Source of the DNA: Deltaproteobacteria bacterium
GTDB lineage: Bacteria > Desulfobacterota > Desulfobacteria > Desulfobacterales > C00003060
Length of the DNA: 7,352 nt
Direction of reading: 5' to 3'
Assembly: GCA_003647435.1 (NCBI GenBank)
Contig: QMMV01000096.1
Coordinates: 1 to 7,352, forward strand
Part shown: piece after piece, positions 1-5,181 of the stretch
Numbering within the stretch: the stretch's first letter is position 1
Layout: each line of letters begins with the position of its first letter
Made by a program: the position numbers and the translations under genes
The notes under the pieces: model-generated
Told to the model about the DNA's origin: nothing
The model's input: only the letters and a program-made list of their open reading frames with translations
Database searches by the model: none

Positions 1-108
1 ACGATTGCCCATATCACTGTGTTGTTGGTGGCGTTGACCGCCCATAGAATGGGGTGTGAAGATAAGATTCGGTTTGTGAAATCCTTCGTTCCACATTTCT
101 TAACTTGA
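1..108 (+). CDS. possible 3' end of a gene cut by the window edge
   Basis: Frame 1 is open from the first base to a TGA at 106-108, giving 35 residues with a short hydrophobic stretch (around HITVLLVALTAH) and a more polar, basic end. The other two + frames hit stops early. No family is recognisable from so short a piece, and 35 open codons can occur by chance. It is listed because it runs off the edge, is in the same direction as the next gene, and ends 67 bases before that gene's start. Function unknown. Confidence 0.3.
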   Translation, partial: TIAHITVLLVALTAHRMGCEDKIRFVKSFVPHFLT

Positions 109-164
109 TGTCAAAGAGCAATAGGCTCCAAAAAATGATTTTTGGGAAGCCCTATCGGTGAAAC

Positions 165-172
165 AAGGAGGG
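165..172 (+). promoter_or_regulatory. strong ribosome binding site fixing the start at 176
   Basis: AAGGAGGG lies four bases or so before ATG 176. A GTG at 158 in the same frame would place this site inside the gene, so the ATG is the better start. Confidence 0.75.
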
Positions 173-175
173 AAC

Positions 176-547
176 ATGCAAAACGCAAAACGCACGATCA
201 TAGCCACCCTCTCTGGAGTGCTCTGCGGATTTATCTGCTACGGACTGGCATCGAGCGGACCCGGGGAATTGGCCTGGCCTGTGTCGGTGCAGATTATCCT
301 GAGCCGCACGCTTATCGGTTTTGCCATCGGGGTAAGCTGCTGGCGCATGCACCACTGGGCCATCCACGGCCTGGTAATGGGCGCGATTTTTAGTCTGCCG
401 TTGGCCTTCAGCGGGCTCATGGCACCTGAGAGCCCCGAGTACAGTACATCAGCTATGTTCATCGGCACCATAGTCCTTGGGATGTCATACGGGCTTATTG
501 TTGAGATCATCACCTCTCTGATCTTCAAGGCCAGGATACAGAGCTGA
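176..547 (+). CDS. small four-helix integral membrane protein, function unknown
   Basis: The product is 123 residues from ATG 176 (the frame also opens with GTG 158, but the ribosome site AAGGAGGG lies between the two). Four hydrophobic segments are visible at about residues 7-25, 35-55, 62-83 and 93-117, joined by very short loops. The N-terminus is basic (KR at 5-6), which suggests a cytoplasmic start. The third helix carries HGLVMGAIFSLPLAF and the loop after it is acidic and proline-rich (APESPE). There is no signal peptide separate from the first helix and no cofactor motif. I do not recognise a named family; it looks like one of the many small conserved inner-membrane proteins. It is followed by a 153-base gap containing a candidate promoter, so it is probably not in one transcript with the DUF59 gene. 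Confidence 0.75.
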   Translation: MQNAKRTIIATLSGVLCGFICYGLASSGPGELAWPVSVQIILSRTLIGFAIGVSCWRMHHWAIHGLVMGAIFSLPLAFSGLMAPESPEYSTSAMFIGTIVLGMSYGLIVEIITSLIFKARIQS

Positions 548-577
548 GGGAAAAAGAAACGCGGCGCGCCCTTCCAT

Positions 578-594
578 TTGGTACTAGGGTTGCG
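578..594 (+). promoter_or_regulatory. candidate sigma-54 (-24/-12) promoter for the DUF59-methyltransferase pair
   Basis: TTGGTACTAGGGTTGCG fits the RpoN consensus YTGGCACGRNNNTTGCW at the key points: the GG (580-581) and GC (592-593) are separated by exactly 10 bases, and TTGG, AC and TTGC are kept. Mismatches are C to T at the fifth base, G to T at the eighth, and the final W. Transcription would start near 605, leaving a leader of about 95 bases before ATG 701. No enhancer-binding-protein site or regulator gene was seen. An alternative is a weak sigma-70 -10 (TATACT, 620-625) with no good -35. Confidence 0.35.
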
Positions 595-700
595 GTGTTC
601 ACATAAAGCGCACCTTGAATATACTGGGCAAAAAGGCTGAATCGCCAGTGGTATTGGCAAGAAAAAGTATTTCGTGAAAAAAGAAACATAGGGGGGCACG

Positions 701-1000
701 ATGTCCAATAATATTTCCAAAGAAGAGATCCACCACGCAGTGGAAAAGGTAAGACATCCCGAGATCAACCGCACCCTGGTTGAACTGGGGATGATAAAGG
801 ACATACATATTGGTGAAGACGAAGTTATACTCACCATGGCCGTGCCTTTTCTGGAAATTCCAATCAGGGACTATCTTGTGCACAGAGTGCAGGAGGCGAT
901 AAGAAAGCTGGGTGTTGAGATTGAGGTGAAGCTGACGGAGATGAACCAAGAGGAACGGGATGCCTTCATGGCTATGGCGCGGGAGGGCTGGATATATTAA
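701..1000 (+). CDS. MIP18-family (DUF59) protein without cysteine
   Basis: This 99-residue protein has the DUF59 layout: helix with VEKVRHPE (14-21, the family's V.DPE motif), LVELGMIKDI (26-35), a strand pair EVILTMAVP (41-49), then a helix and GVEIEVKL (71-78). The family includes PaaD, SufT and the N-terminal domain of Mrp/ApbC-like scaffolds, and acts in iron-sulphur cluster assembly or delivery. The usual reactive Cys-Pro after the second strand is replaced by Ile-Pro (I53-P54), and the whole protein has no cysteine, so direct thiol ligation of a cluster is impossible. The C-terminal tail from about 80 (EMNQEERDAFMAMAREGWIY) is outside the common domain. GGGGGG at 691-696 precedes ATG 701. 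The stop TAA directly abuts the start of the methyltransferase, which implies one transcript and coupled translation. The role is inferred from family only. Confidence 0.85.
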   Translation: MSNNISKEEIHHAVEKVRHPEINRTLVELGMIKDIHIGEDEVILTMAVPFLEIPIRDYLVHRVQEAIRKLGVEIEVKLTEMNQEERDAFMAMAREGWIY

Positions 1001-1684
1001 ATGGGCAGTCACTATCCCGAATCAAAGGTAGAAGTTCATGGATGCATGGCAAGGCATTATGATGCCTTACTTACCATAGCGACCTTTGGCCAGTATGTTC
1101 CATTTATCAGGAAATCCATCGCATTGATGGACATTAGACCAGAGGATAGAATCCTTGATCTGGGAACAGGCACCGGCAGGAATGCCTGTTTGATGACGAG
1201 GCATCTTTCAAATAAAGGCAAAGTAATCGGCCTTGATATTTCTCAAGAGATGATTTCCCAGTTCAAGAAAAGATGCGTTCATTATCCCAATGCAAAGATC
1301 ATCCATGCAAGGGTTGACCAATCTCTGCCTCTGAAACAAGACTTCGATAAGGTTTTTATCTCCTTTGTGCTCCACGGATTTCCACAGCAGGTGAGAGAAC
1401 TAATTATTAAAAACGCCTTTGAGGTACTAAAGGGGAATGGCGAATTTTTTATCTTGGACTACAATGAATTCTCTTATAAGGAGATGCCGTTCTATTTAAA
1501 GCGTCTTTTTAAACTCATTGAGTGCCCTTATGCTTTTGATTTTATCGAAAGAGACTGGAAAGGAATATTGCGGCAACAGGGTTTTGATTATCTCAAGGAA
1601 CATCACTTTTTCCAGGGCTACATTCGGCTTTTATCGGCAAAGCGGGTAACGGACATCTTGCCCATTAACAGAAACGCTCGATAA
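1001..1684 (+). CDS. class I SAM-dependent methyltransferase (UbiE/Methyltransf_11-like)
   Basis: The 227-residue product has a Rossmann methyltransferase core. Motif I is ILDLGTGTGRN at 51-61 (SAM glycine loop), the acidic residue at the end of strand 2 is D79 in GLDIS, and the later core strand is FDKVFISFVLHGF (115-127), followed by the helix VRELIIKNAFEVLKGNG and the strand FFILDYNEF. The N-terminus (MARHYDALLTIATFGQY, 16-32) is the cap typical of UbiE/menaquinone-type and related small-molecule methyltransferases. The acceptor cannot be told; a quinone, lipid or other small molecule is possible. ATG 1001 follows the DUF59 stop with no gap. The nearest Shine-Dalgarno-like stretch (GGGAGGG, 981-987) is about 13 bases upstream, so translational coupling is likely. 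It faces the toxin gene tail-to-tail across 137 bases with no obvious intrinsic terminator. Confidence 0.9.
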   Translation: MGSHYPESKVEVHGCMARHYDALLTIATFGQYVPFIRKSIALMDIRPEDRILDLGTGTGRNACLMTRHLSNKGKVIGLDISQEMISQFKKRCVHYPNAKIIHARVDQSLPLKQDFDKVFISFVLHGFPQQVRELIIKNAFEVLKGNGEFFILDYNEFSYKEMPFYLKRLFKLIECPYAFDFIERDWKGILRQQGFDYLKEHHFFQGYIRLLSAKRVTDILPINRNAR

Positions 1685-1821
1685 TGCATGAGGTATGTGC
1701 CCTTCCAAACAACTCCAGCAACATATTTCAATTGATGCTTCTCTACTTTGTCCCCAGATAGATAGCCATATAGACCTGCCATTAGTCTGCATTTGTTACC
1801 TATCAGAAGATAAAGGAGCCG

Positions 1822-2208
1822 TCACCAAGCCGTTTTTACTGGATACTGGAGGATGGATTCATCGGGGGTGAGCATAACAAGACCATGGGTAATCGCCTGG
1901 CAGATTAGCATGCGGTCAAAGGGGTCCTTGTGGTAACTCGGAAGACGGTTCAGGTAAAGCGTGGCCTCTTCGTCCAGGGAAAGGGCGCTGATATGATGTT
2001 TTTCCCTTTGATCAGGGATGAACCTCTCCGGCGCGGCAGGGAGGGGCAGCCTGCCCAGAACATTCTTTATGGCTATCTCCCATATGGAAACAGCACTAAG
2101 ATATGCCTCGTTTAGGGGATCAACAAACAGGGTTCGTGCATGATCCGAAAGTTCTGGGGCATCAGAGATAATCCAGAGAAATGTGCACGTATCGAGCAGA
2201 ATCTTCAT
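1822..2208 (-). CDS. vapC: PIN-domain ribonuclease toxin, VapC type
   Basis: A full-length PIN domain of 128 residues. The four acidic metal-binding residues are all visible: D6 in LLDTCTFLW, E44 in SIWEIAIK, D98 in HKDPFDRMLICQA and D116 in LTPDES. This subgroup (LLDTxTFLW start, SxWEI, DPFDRxL) is the one normally paired with Phd/YefM-type antitoxins. VapC toxins are magnesium-dependent endoribonucleases that cut tRNA or rRNA; the target here is unknown. The gene starts inside the stop of the antitoxin (ATGA at 2208-2205), so translation is coupled and toxin is made only after antitoxin. The gene looks intact, including the usual D.(S/A)I.QY end. VapC is a family-level symbol; the members are diverse. 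Confidence 0.9.
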   Translation of the reverse strand: MKILLDTCTFLWIISDAPELSDHARTLFVDPLNEAYLSAVSIWEIAIKNVLGRLPLPAAPERFIPDQREKHHISALSLDEEATLYLNRLPSYHKDPFDRMLICQAITHGLVMLTPDESILQYPVKTAW

Positions 2209-2450
2209 TCGGTCTCGCCCTTAAAGGCGTCTATGATATCCTGGGGCAAGGGTTCAAAAAATTCAGGGGGGATTCGAAATTCCCCTTTTGCGAGACCTAC
2301 GGGCCGCAAAGTATCGACCTGGGCTGGGATAGGGCGAATTTCAGCAATGGGCACATTCCTTTTGCAAAGGATAATGGTTTCCCCTTTGGCAAGGCGTTTA
2401 AGATACCCGGAAAGATGGGTCTTCGCTTCATGTATGTTAACTCGAATCAT
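2205..2450 (-). CDS. Phd/YefM-family antitoxin partner of VapC
   Basis: The 81-residue protein begins with the Phd fold signature: VNIHEAKTHLSGYLKRLAKG (4-23), then ETIILCKRNVPIAEIRPI (24-41), the DNA-binding and dimerisation part. The C-terminal half (RPVGLAKGEFRIPPEFFEPL, 49-68, then PQDIIDAFKG) is the known toxin-wrapping tail of antitoxins paired with this PIN subgroup. It should bind its own promoter with the toxin and neutralise the nuclease. Its TGA overlaps the toxin ATG by four bases. No Shine-Dalgarno precedes ATG 2450, and the -10 predicted for it lies only six bases upstream, so its mRNA may be nearly leaderless. Antitoxin genes of this family are often called vapB or phd; no symbol is given because the two names mix here. 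Confidence 0.88.
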   Translation of the reverse strand: MIRVNIHEAKTHLSGYLKRLAKGETIILCKRNVPIAEIRPIPAQVDTLRPVGLAKGEFRIPPEFFEPLPQDIIDAFKGETE

Positions 2451-2456
2451 GATCCA

Positions 2457-2485
2457 ATACTAGCCTAGAAAGTGAACTAAGTCAA
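2457..2485 (-). promoter_or_regulatory. putative promoter of the toxin-antitoxin pair
   Basis: On the - strand, TTGACT (2485-2480, 5/6 to TTGACA) is followed after 17 bases by TAGTAT (2462-2457, 4/6 to TATAAT). The -10 ends six bases before the antitoxin ATG, which would place transcription start at or next to the start codon. Confidence 0.5.
2460..2468. promoter_or_regulatory. possible antitoxin operator (CTAGcCTAG palindrome)
   Basis: The perfect palindrome CTAG-C-CTAG overlaps the upstream edge of the predicted -10. Phd-type antitoxins repress their own promoters by binding short palindromes in this position, so it is a natural operator candidate. It is only nine bases long and there is no clear second copy, so chance is not excluded. 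Confidence 0.35.
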
Positions 2486-2727
2486 ATCCTTTTTATTGGG
2501 ATTTCGGTTCCTCCTTCTTTGAAGCGAACAGGAGGAATGGCGACCTGAAGCAGGAGCACGGAAAAAAATTGAACGTTCTCCATGAGCGTTGAGGTTCTTC
2601 CGGGCCCTTATCATAGATGTCCCCAGAAACCGAGAACGACAGCTCGAGGCAATCGCGGTTATTTACCATCCGTCTTGATCAATCGAGGCTATGGAGGGCA
2701 CCTGCGTGTGGTGTGAATTAGGAAAAG
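2486..2727. other. gene-free stretch, probably decayed coding sequence
   Basis: No intact gene is present. The + frame from 2586 to a TGA at 2676-2678 is open and contains LIIDVPRNRERQLEAIAVIY-like coding, followed in the same frame by SIEAMEGT. This could be an earlier, frame-shifted part of the PIN remnant that follows, but the match to any PIN motif is not convincing. No terminator or RNA gene was seen. Confidence 0.25.
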
Positions 2728-2843
2728 GCTTTGGATGTGCACGATACGGTCATCAATAAGCACGGCATCAAGACGATCTACACCCGGGACACCGACTTTC
2801 ATCGCTTCTCTCCTTTCTGGAGCCGGTGGACCCCGTTTCCTGA
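2728..2843 (+). pseudogene. 3' remnant of a second VapC/PIN-domain gene, frameshifted
   Basis: Reading from 2728 gives ALDVHDTVINKHGIK followed by TIYTRDTDFHRF, to 2808. This is the last third of a PIN domain: the VHD aspartate (third acidic residue) and the TRDTDF pair (fourth). The frame then breaks. Two bases later in phase the typical VapC ending FLEPVDPVS and a TGA (2841-2843) appear from 2814. Removing one CT from the TCTCTC tract at 2807-2812 restores RFSFLEPVDPVS-stop. An in-frame TAG at 2719-2721 and no recognisable N-terminal DTN motif upstream show that the gene is dead. It differs in subfamily and direction from the intact toxin at 1822-2208, so it is not a duplicate of it. Confidence 0.7.
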
Positions 2844-2939
2844 TGGCAAACCTGCCCTATAATGGGAAAATCCTGAACGATGAAGCACGGACACCAAGCG
2901 GGCTGATCTCGTAGCCGAGCAGGCAACACTGATGCTTGT

Positions 2940-3701
2940 CTACCTTGAGCCCTGATAGCTGAAGTTCTCCCTTTCTACCGATTCCGGATCAACACCGTAT
3001 GCCTCCAGTTCCTTCAGCGTGGATTCCTGCATCCTGGGCGGGCCGCACACATAGAATGAGGTGCGTGGGAAATCGAGATGCTTTTCAAGCACCTCCCTCG
3101 TCACATACCCTGGCACATAAAGGACGTTGGGATATTCAGCCTGAAAATACTTTTCAACGTCTTTTTCTCGACTTATCGTGTGCACAACTGAAAGCTTCAG
3201 CTCCTTTGTCATTTCCTTGAGCTCATCGGTGGCAAACACGTCCTCGATTGTCTTGTTGGCCCAGAAAAGCGTCATCCGGTTTTTCGCACGGATATTGCTG
3301 AAATAGCGCAACACGCTCAGAAATGGGGTTATGCCGACGCCCCCGGCGATCATCGCGATCTCCTGCCTCTTTTCAATATCCCTGCAAAAGACCCCAAAGG
3401 GGCCTTCCACCCTCACCGGTGTACCCAGTTTCAGCTCCGGTATCGAGGAGGTAAACACGCCCGCCTTTTTAATGGTGAACCGCAGGATCTCATCTTCCGG
3501 GGCACACGATATCGTAAAAGGATGGGGCTCGCTCCACTCATCATCTAGTAACACCCTAATAGAAGCCCACTGGCCAGCCCTTCTGTTTGCTAGCCGTTCA
3601 TCATACCCCTCCAGATAGAGCGAGGTTGTGTCGTGGTTTTCCGGTTCTATTTTTAGGATCTTCCAGGTCTTCTCAGAACCCTTACTGCCCATGTTACTCA
3701 T
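2940..3701 (-). CDS. FAD/NAD(P)-binding oxidoreductase, ferredoxin-reductase superfamily
   Basis: The 253-residue protein has an FAD-binding barrel followed by an NAD(P)-binding domain. HPFTIS (60-65) is the flavin motif in the form seen in ferric reductase/NADPH oxidase-type members rather than the RxYS of plant-type enzymes. GPFG (100-103) and AGGVGITPFLS (119-129) are the domain junction and pyridine nucleotide loop, and YVCGPPRM (217-224) is the conserved C-terminal CGP motif. There is no 2Fe-2S domain, no transmembrane helix and no signal peptide, so it is a cytoplasmic reductase module that must pass electrons to a separate partner. The C-terminal aromatic is in ENFSYQGSR. ATG 3701 is chosen because GGAGG (3712-3708) sits six bases upstream. 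ATG 3707 in the same frame directly touches that site, and a TAG lies just before it. The electron acceptor is unknown. Confidence 0.88.
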   Translation of the reverse strand: MSNMGSKGSEKTWKILKIEPENHDTTSLYLEGYDERLANRRAGQWASIRVLLDDEWSEPHPFTISCAPEDEILRFTIKKAGVFTSSIPELKLGTPVRVEGPFGVFCRDIEKRQEIAMIAGGVGITPFLSVLRYFSNIRAKNRMTLFWANKTIEDVFATDELKEMTKELKLSVVHTISREKDVEKYFQAEYPNVLYVPGYVTREVLEKHLDFPRTSFYVCGPPRMQESTLKELEAYGVDPESVERENFSYQGSR

Positions 3702-3707
3702 GCTCAT

Positions 3708-3712
3708 CCTCC
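3708..3712 (-). promoter_or_regulatory. ribosome binding site deciding the oxidoreductase start
   Basis: GGAGG on the - strand is six bases before ATG 3701 and zero bases before ATG 3707, which favours the shorter form. Confidence 0.7.
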
Positions 3713-3786
3713 GGAACTAGATGACAAATGAATATGCCATACTGTCCGTACTCTTCACCCCCGCTTCAACCCTCTACATCCATGGC

Positions 3787-3809
3787 CCTGGCCGGTCAGG
3801 CCGGACAGG
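3787..3809. repeat. hairpin with near-tandem 9-mers in the CBS/reductase spacer
   Basis: CCTGGCCGG and CCGGACAGG can pair as a 9-base stem with one mismatch around the loop TCAGG. The same stretch can be read as two adjacent 9-mers (GGCCGGTCA, GGCCGGACA, 7 of 9 identical). No T-run follows on either strand, so it is not a standard intrinsic terminator. It may be a regulatory hairpin or half-sites of an operator for the downstream reductase gene. Confidence 0.35.
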
Positions 3810-3855
3810 CAAGTAGTGTTTCTAGGCACGTGCTATAGGCCCTGCGTTTAAACGT

Positions 3856-3867
3856 GGGGAGCTCCCC
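3856..3867. repeat. perfect 12-base palindrome after the CBS-ACT gene
   Basis: GGGGAGCTCCCC lies 14 bases past the CBS-ACT stop (- strand). With no loop it cannot form a good hairpin, and no T-run follows on the - strand. It could be a dimeric protein-binding site or chance. Confidence 0.3.
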
Positions 3868-3880
3868 TTCAGAAGAAAAC

Positions 3881-4525
3881 CTAGCCCGCGTAGGTGACGT
3901 TGAAGCCCTCGGACTTGAGCTCATTCGCTATGGATTCAATATCATCTGCCCGAACTCGCAGGGCAATGAGCCAATCCGTTTCGTCATCTGAGGGTGGAAG
4001 CGTCATCATGCTCAACAGGAGTGCCTTGTTCTTATCGAGGATGTCGAGGATTCCCCTGAGATACCCGAACTCCTTGGAAGGGCTCCTTATATCGATTCGC
4101 ACACCCTGGTGTTCCTTCACACCCAGCACCCTGGTCATCATCCTCACGATGTCCGATTCGGTTACCATGCCGACAAGCCTCCCATCATCCATCACGGGAA
4201 AGGCGCCGAAGCCCTTTTCCTGCCCTAATTCCAGGGCCTCTTCAACCAGCATACCAGAAGGGATGGTAGATGGGTTCTTCACCATGATCTCCTTGACCGT
4301 CATCTTGGAGAGCAGATAATGCATCTCCCATATGTTTAGAGATGTTGCCGGCGATGGCGCCGCCTCTAAGAGCATATGTCTGGTCACCAGGCCCACTAGT
4401 TTATCCTTCTTCATCACCGGAAGCCTCCGGATCCTGTGGGCGTCCATGATCTTCTTTGCATCGGTAACCAGCGTATCCTCGGTAACGGTAACGACATTAG
4501 TTCTCATTATATCTCTTACCTTCAT
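3881..4525 (-). CDS. CBS-CBS-ACT regulatory protein (AcuB-like)
   Basis: The 214-residue protein has two CBS domains (about 1-57 starting MKVRDIM, and 75-132 with TVKEIMVKNPSTIPSG and FPVMDDGRLVGMVTESDI). A C-terminal ACT-like domain spans about 141-214 (GVRIDIRSPSKEFGYLRGIL, then IALRVRADDIESIANELKSEGF). CBS pairs bind adenine nucleotides (AMP, ATP, SAM) and ACT domains bind small ligands, so it should be a soluble sensor/regulator. The domain order is that of Bacillus AcuB, whose name comes from acetoin use; this does not imply that pathway here. ATG 4525 is chosen because GGAGGG lies just upstream on the - strand. Longer starts up to 4585 would overlap the upstream gene by more than 60 bases. 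The start overlaps the stop of the CoA-binding gene as ATGA (4525-4522), so the two are translationally coupled. Confidence 0.88.
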   Translation of the reverse strand: MKVRDIMRTNVVTVTEDTLVTDAKKIMDAHRIRRLPVMKKDKLVGLVTRHMLLEAAPSPATSLNIWEMHYLLSKMTVKEIMVKNPSTIPSGMLVEEALELGQEKGFGAFPVMDDGRLVGMVTESDIVRMMTRVLGVKEHQGVRIDIRSPSKEFGYLRGILDILDKNKALLLSMMTLPPSDDETDWLIALRVRADDIESIANELKSEGFNVTYAG

Positions 4526-4941
4526 GTTGCCCTCCTTTCTGAAGCTGAATCCTTGCTCAATCGCTGGTGCTCCTTGTACATACACTTATCCATGACAACC
4601 AGCAGCCCCGCATCCCTCGCCCTTGCTGCGGCTGTCTCGTTTATGACCCCTTCCTGCATCCACACTACCTTGGCCCCAATCTTGATTGCCTCATCAACAA
4701 CAGGCATCACTTCTTCCGATCTTCGGAATATGTCCACTATATCCACTGATTGCGGCAGCGACTGAAGATCGGGATAGCTTGGCCTACCCAATATCTCATG
4801 GGCATCCGGGTTGACCGGTATAATCTCGTAGTCGTGTTGCGCCAGATAGGCGGCTACCTTGTGGCTCGGTCGGTTCGGATCAGGCGACAGGCCAACTATA
4901 GCCACGATATGGTATTCTTTCAGAATCTTTGGTTCCAGCAT
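4522..4941 (-). CDS. CoA-binding domain protein (YccU-like, COG1832 type)
   Basis: The 139-residue protein is a single Rossmann-like CoA_binding domain, as in the nucleotide-binding part of succinyl-CoA synthetase alpha. The glycine-turn region is IVAIVGLSPDPNRPSHKVA (12-30), followed by VNP (43-45), GRPSYPDL (52-59), VDIVDIFRRSEE (66-77), VWMQEGVIN (93-101) and the family's end motif VMDKCMYKEH (116-125). Length is normal for stand-alone YccU-type proteins (about 135-145). These bind CoA or an acyl-CoA; their physiological role is not settled. There is no catalytic His or ATP-grasp part, so it is not an acyl-CoA synthetase by itself. It is the first gene of a pair with the CBS-ACT protein, which overlaps its TGA. 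ATG 4941 has only a weak GGAA six bases or so upstream. Confidence 0.88.
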   Translation of the reverse strand: MLEPKILKEYHIVAIVGLSPDPNRPSHKVAAYLAQHDYEIIPVNPDAHEILGRPSYPDLQSLPQSVDIVDIFRRSEEVMPVVDEAIKIGAKVVWMQEGVINETAAARARDAGLLVVMDKCMYKEHQRLSKDSASERRAT

Positions 4942-4952
4942 AATAAATTCCA

Positions 4953-4980
4953 GTTATACTGCGGCTAACTTCTTCTTCAA
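4953..4980 (-). promoter_or_regulatory. possible sigma-70 promoter for the CoA-binding/CBS-ACT pair
   Basis: TTGAAG (4980-4975) and TATAAC (4958-4953) on the - strand are 16 bases apart. The -10 is 5/6 to consensus, the -35 is 4/6. The -10 ends 11 bases before ATG 4941, so the leader would be only a few bases long, which weakens the case. Confidence 0.3.
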
Positions 4981-5044
4981 CCTAGAGAGCTGCTTTTAAT
5001 GCAAATTTTCCTCATCTCTGCTTACAGTAAGAGGTTAAAGCTTA

Positions 5045-5064
5045 ATCATCTTGACAAAGATGAT
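5045..5064. repeat. perfect 8-bp hairpin in the spacer before the CoA-binding gene
   Basis: ATCATCTT and AAGATGAT pair perfectly around the loop GACA. Neither strand has a T-run directly after it, so it is not a classic terminator. A smaller perfect inverted repeat CTTAC-A-GTAAG lies at 5021-5031. Both are in the 240-base spacer and would sit in the leader or upstream region of the CoA-binding gene. Confidence 0.4.
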
Positions 5065-5083
5065 GCAAACAACAAATTCATCG

Positions 5084-5113
5084 AAAAAAAAGGGCCATGC
5101 TCAACAGTTCCCT
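5084..5113 (-). terminator. weak candidate terminator after the fumarase fragment
   Basis: On the - strand a run of eight T (5091-5084) is preceded by AGGG...CCCT, a four-base stem with a 14-base loop. A second small hairpin, GGGGA-AAC-TCCCC (5124-5136), lies just upstream in the transcript. The T-run is good but the stems are short, so this is a weak call. Confidence 0.25.
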
Positions 5114-5181
5114 ATCGCTCGGTGGGGAAACTCCCCCTTATTTTATCGTATCAATAAATTTATACCCTTCCCTGTCATGAC

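Noticed and set aside
563..570. GGCGCGCC palindrome as a terminator for the membrane-protein gene
   Set aside because: It is an 8-base loopless palindrome with no T-run after it.
238..837. A 199-codon - strand open frame across the membrane-protein gene and the DUF59 start
   Set aside because: It lies antisense to two better-supported genes, spans their spacer, and its translation has no recognisable domain.
599..1012. A 137-codon - strand open frame over the DUF59 gene
   Set aside because: It is the antisense shadow of a gene with a clear family signature and a strong ribosome site.
1748..2627. Repeated TGTCCCCAGA on both sides of the toxin-antitoxin pair as possible attachment sites
   Set aside because: Only about ten bases match and the flanks differ, so chance is the better explanation.
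3331..3618. A 95-codon + strand open frame over the reductase gene
   Set aside because: It is antisense to the flavin and nucleotide motifs of the reductase and has no domain of its own.
3894..4319. A 141-codon + strand open frame over the CBS-ACT gene
   Set aside because: It is antisense to a clear two-CBS-domain protein, serine-rich and low in pattern, as expected for a shadow frame.
5045..5064. Perfect hairpin as an intrinsic terminator
   Set aside because: No T-run follows on either strand, and the stem is mostly A/T.
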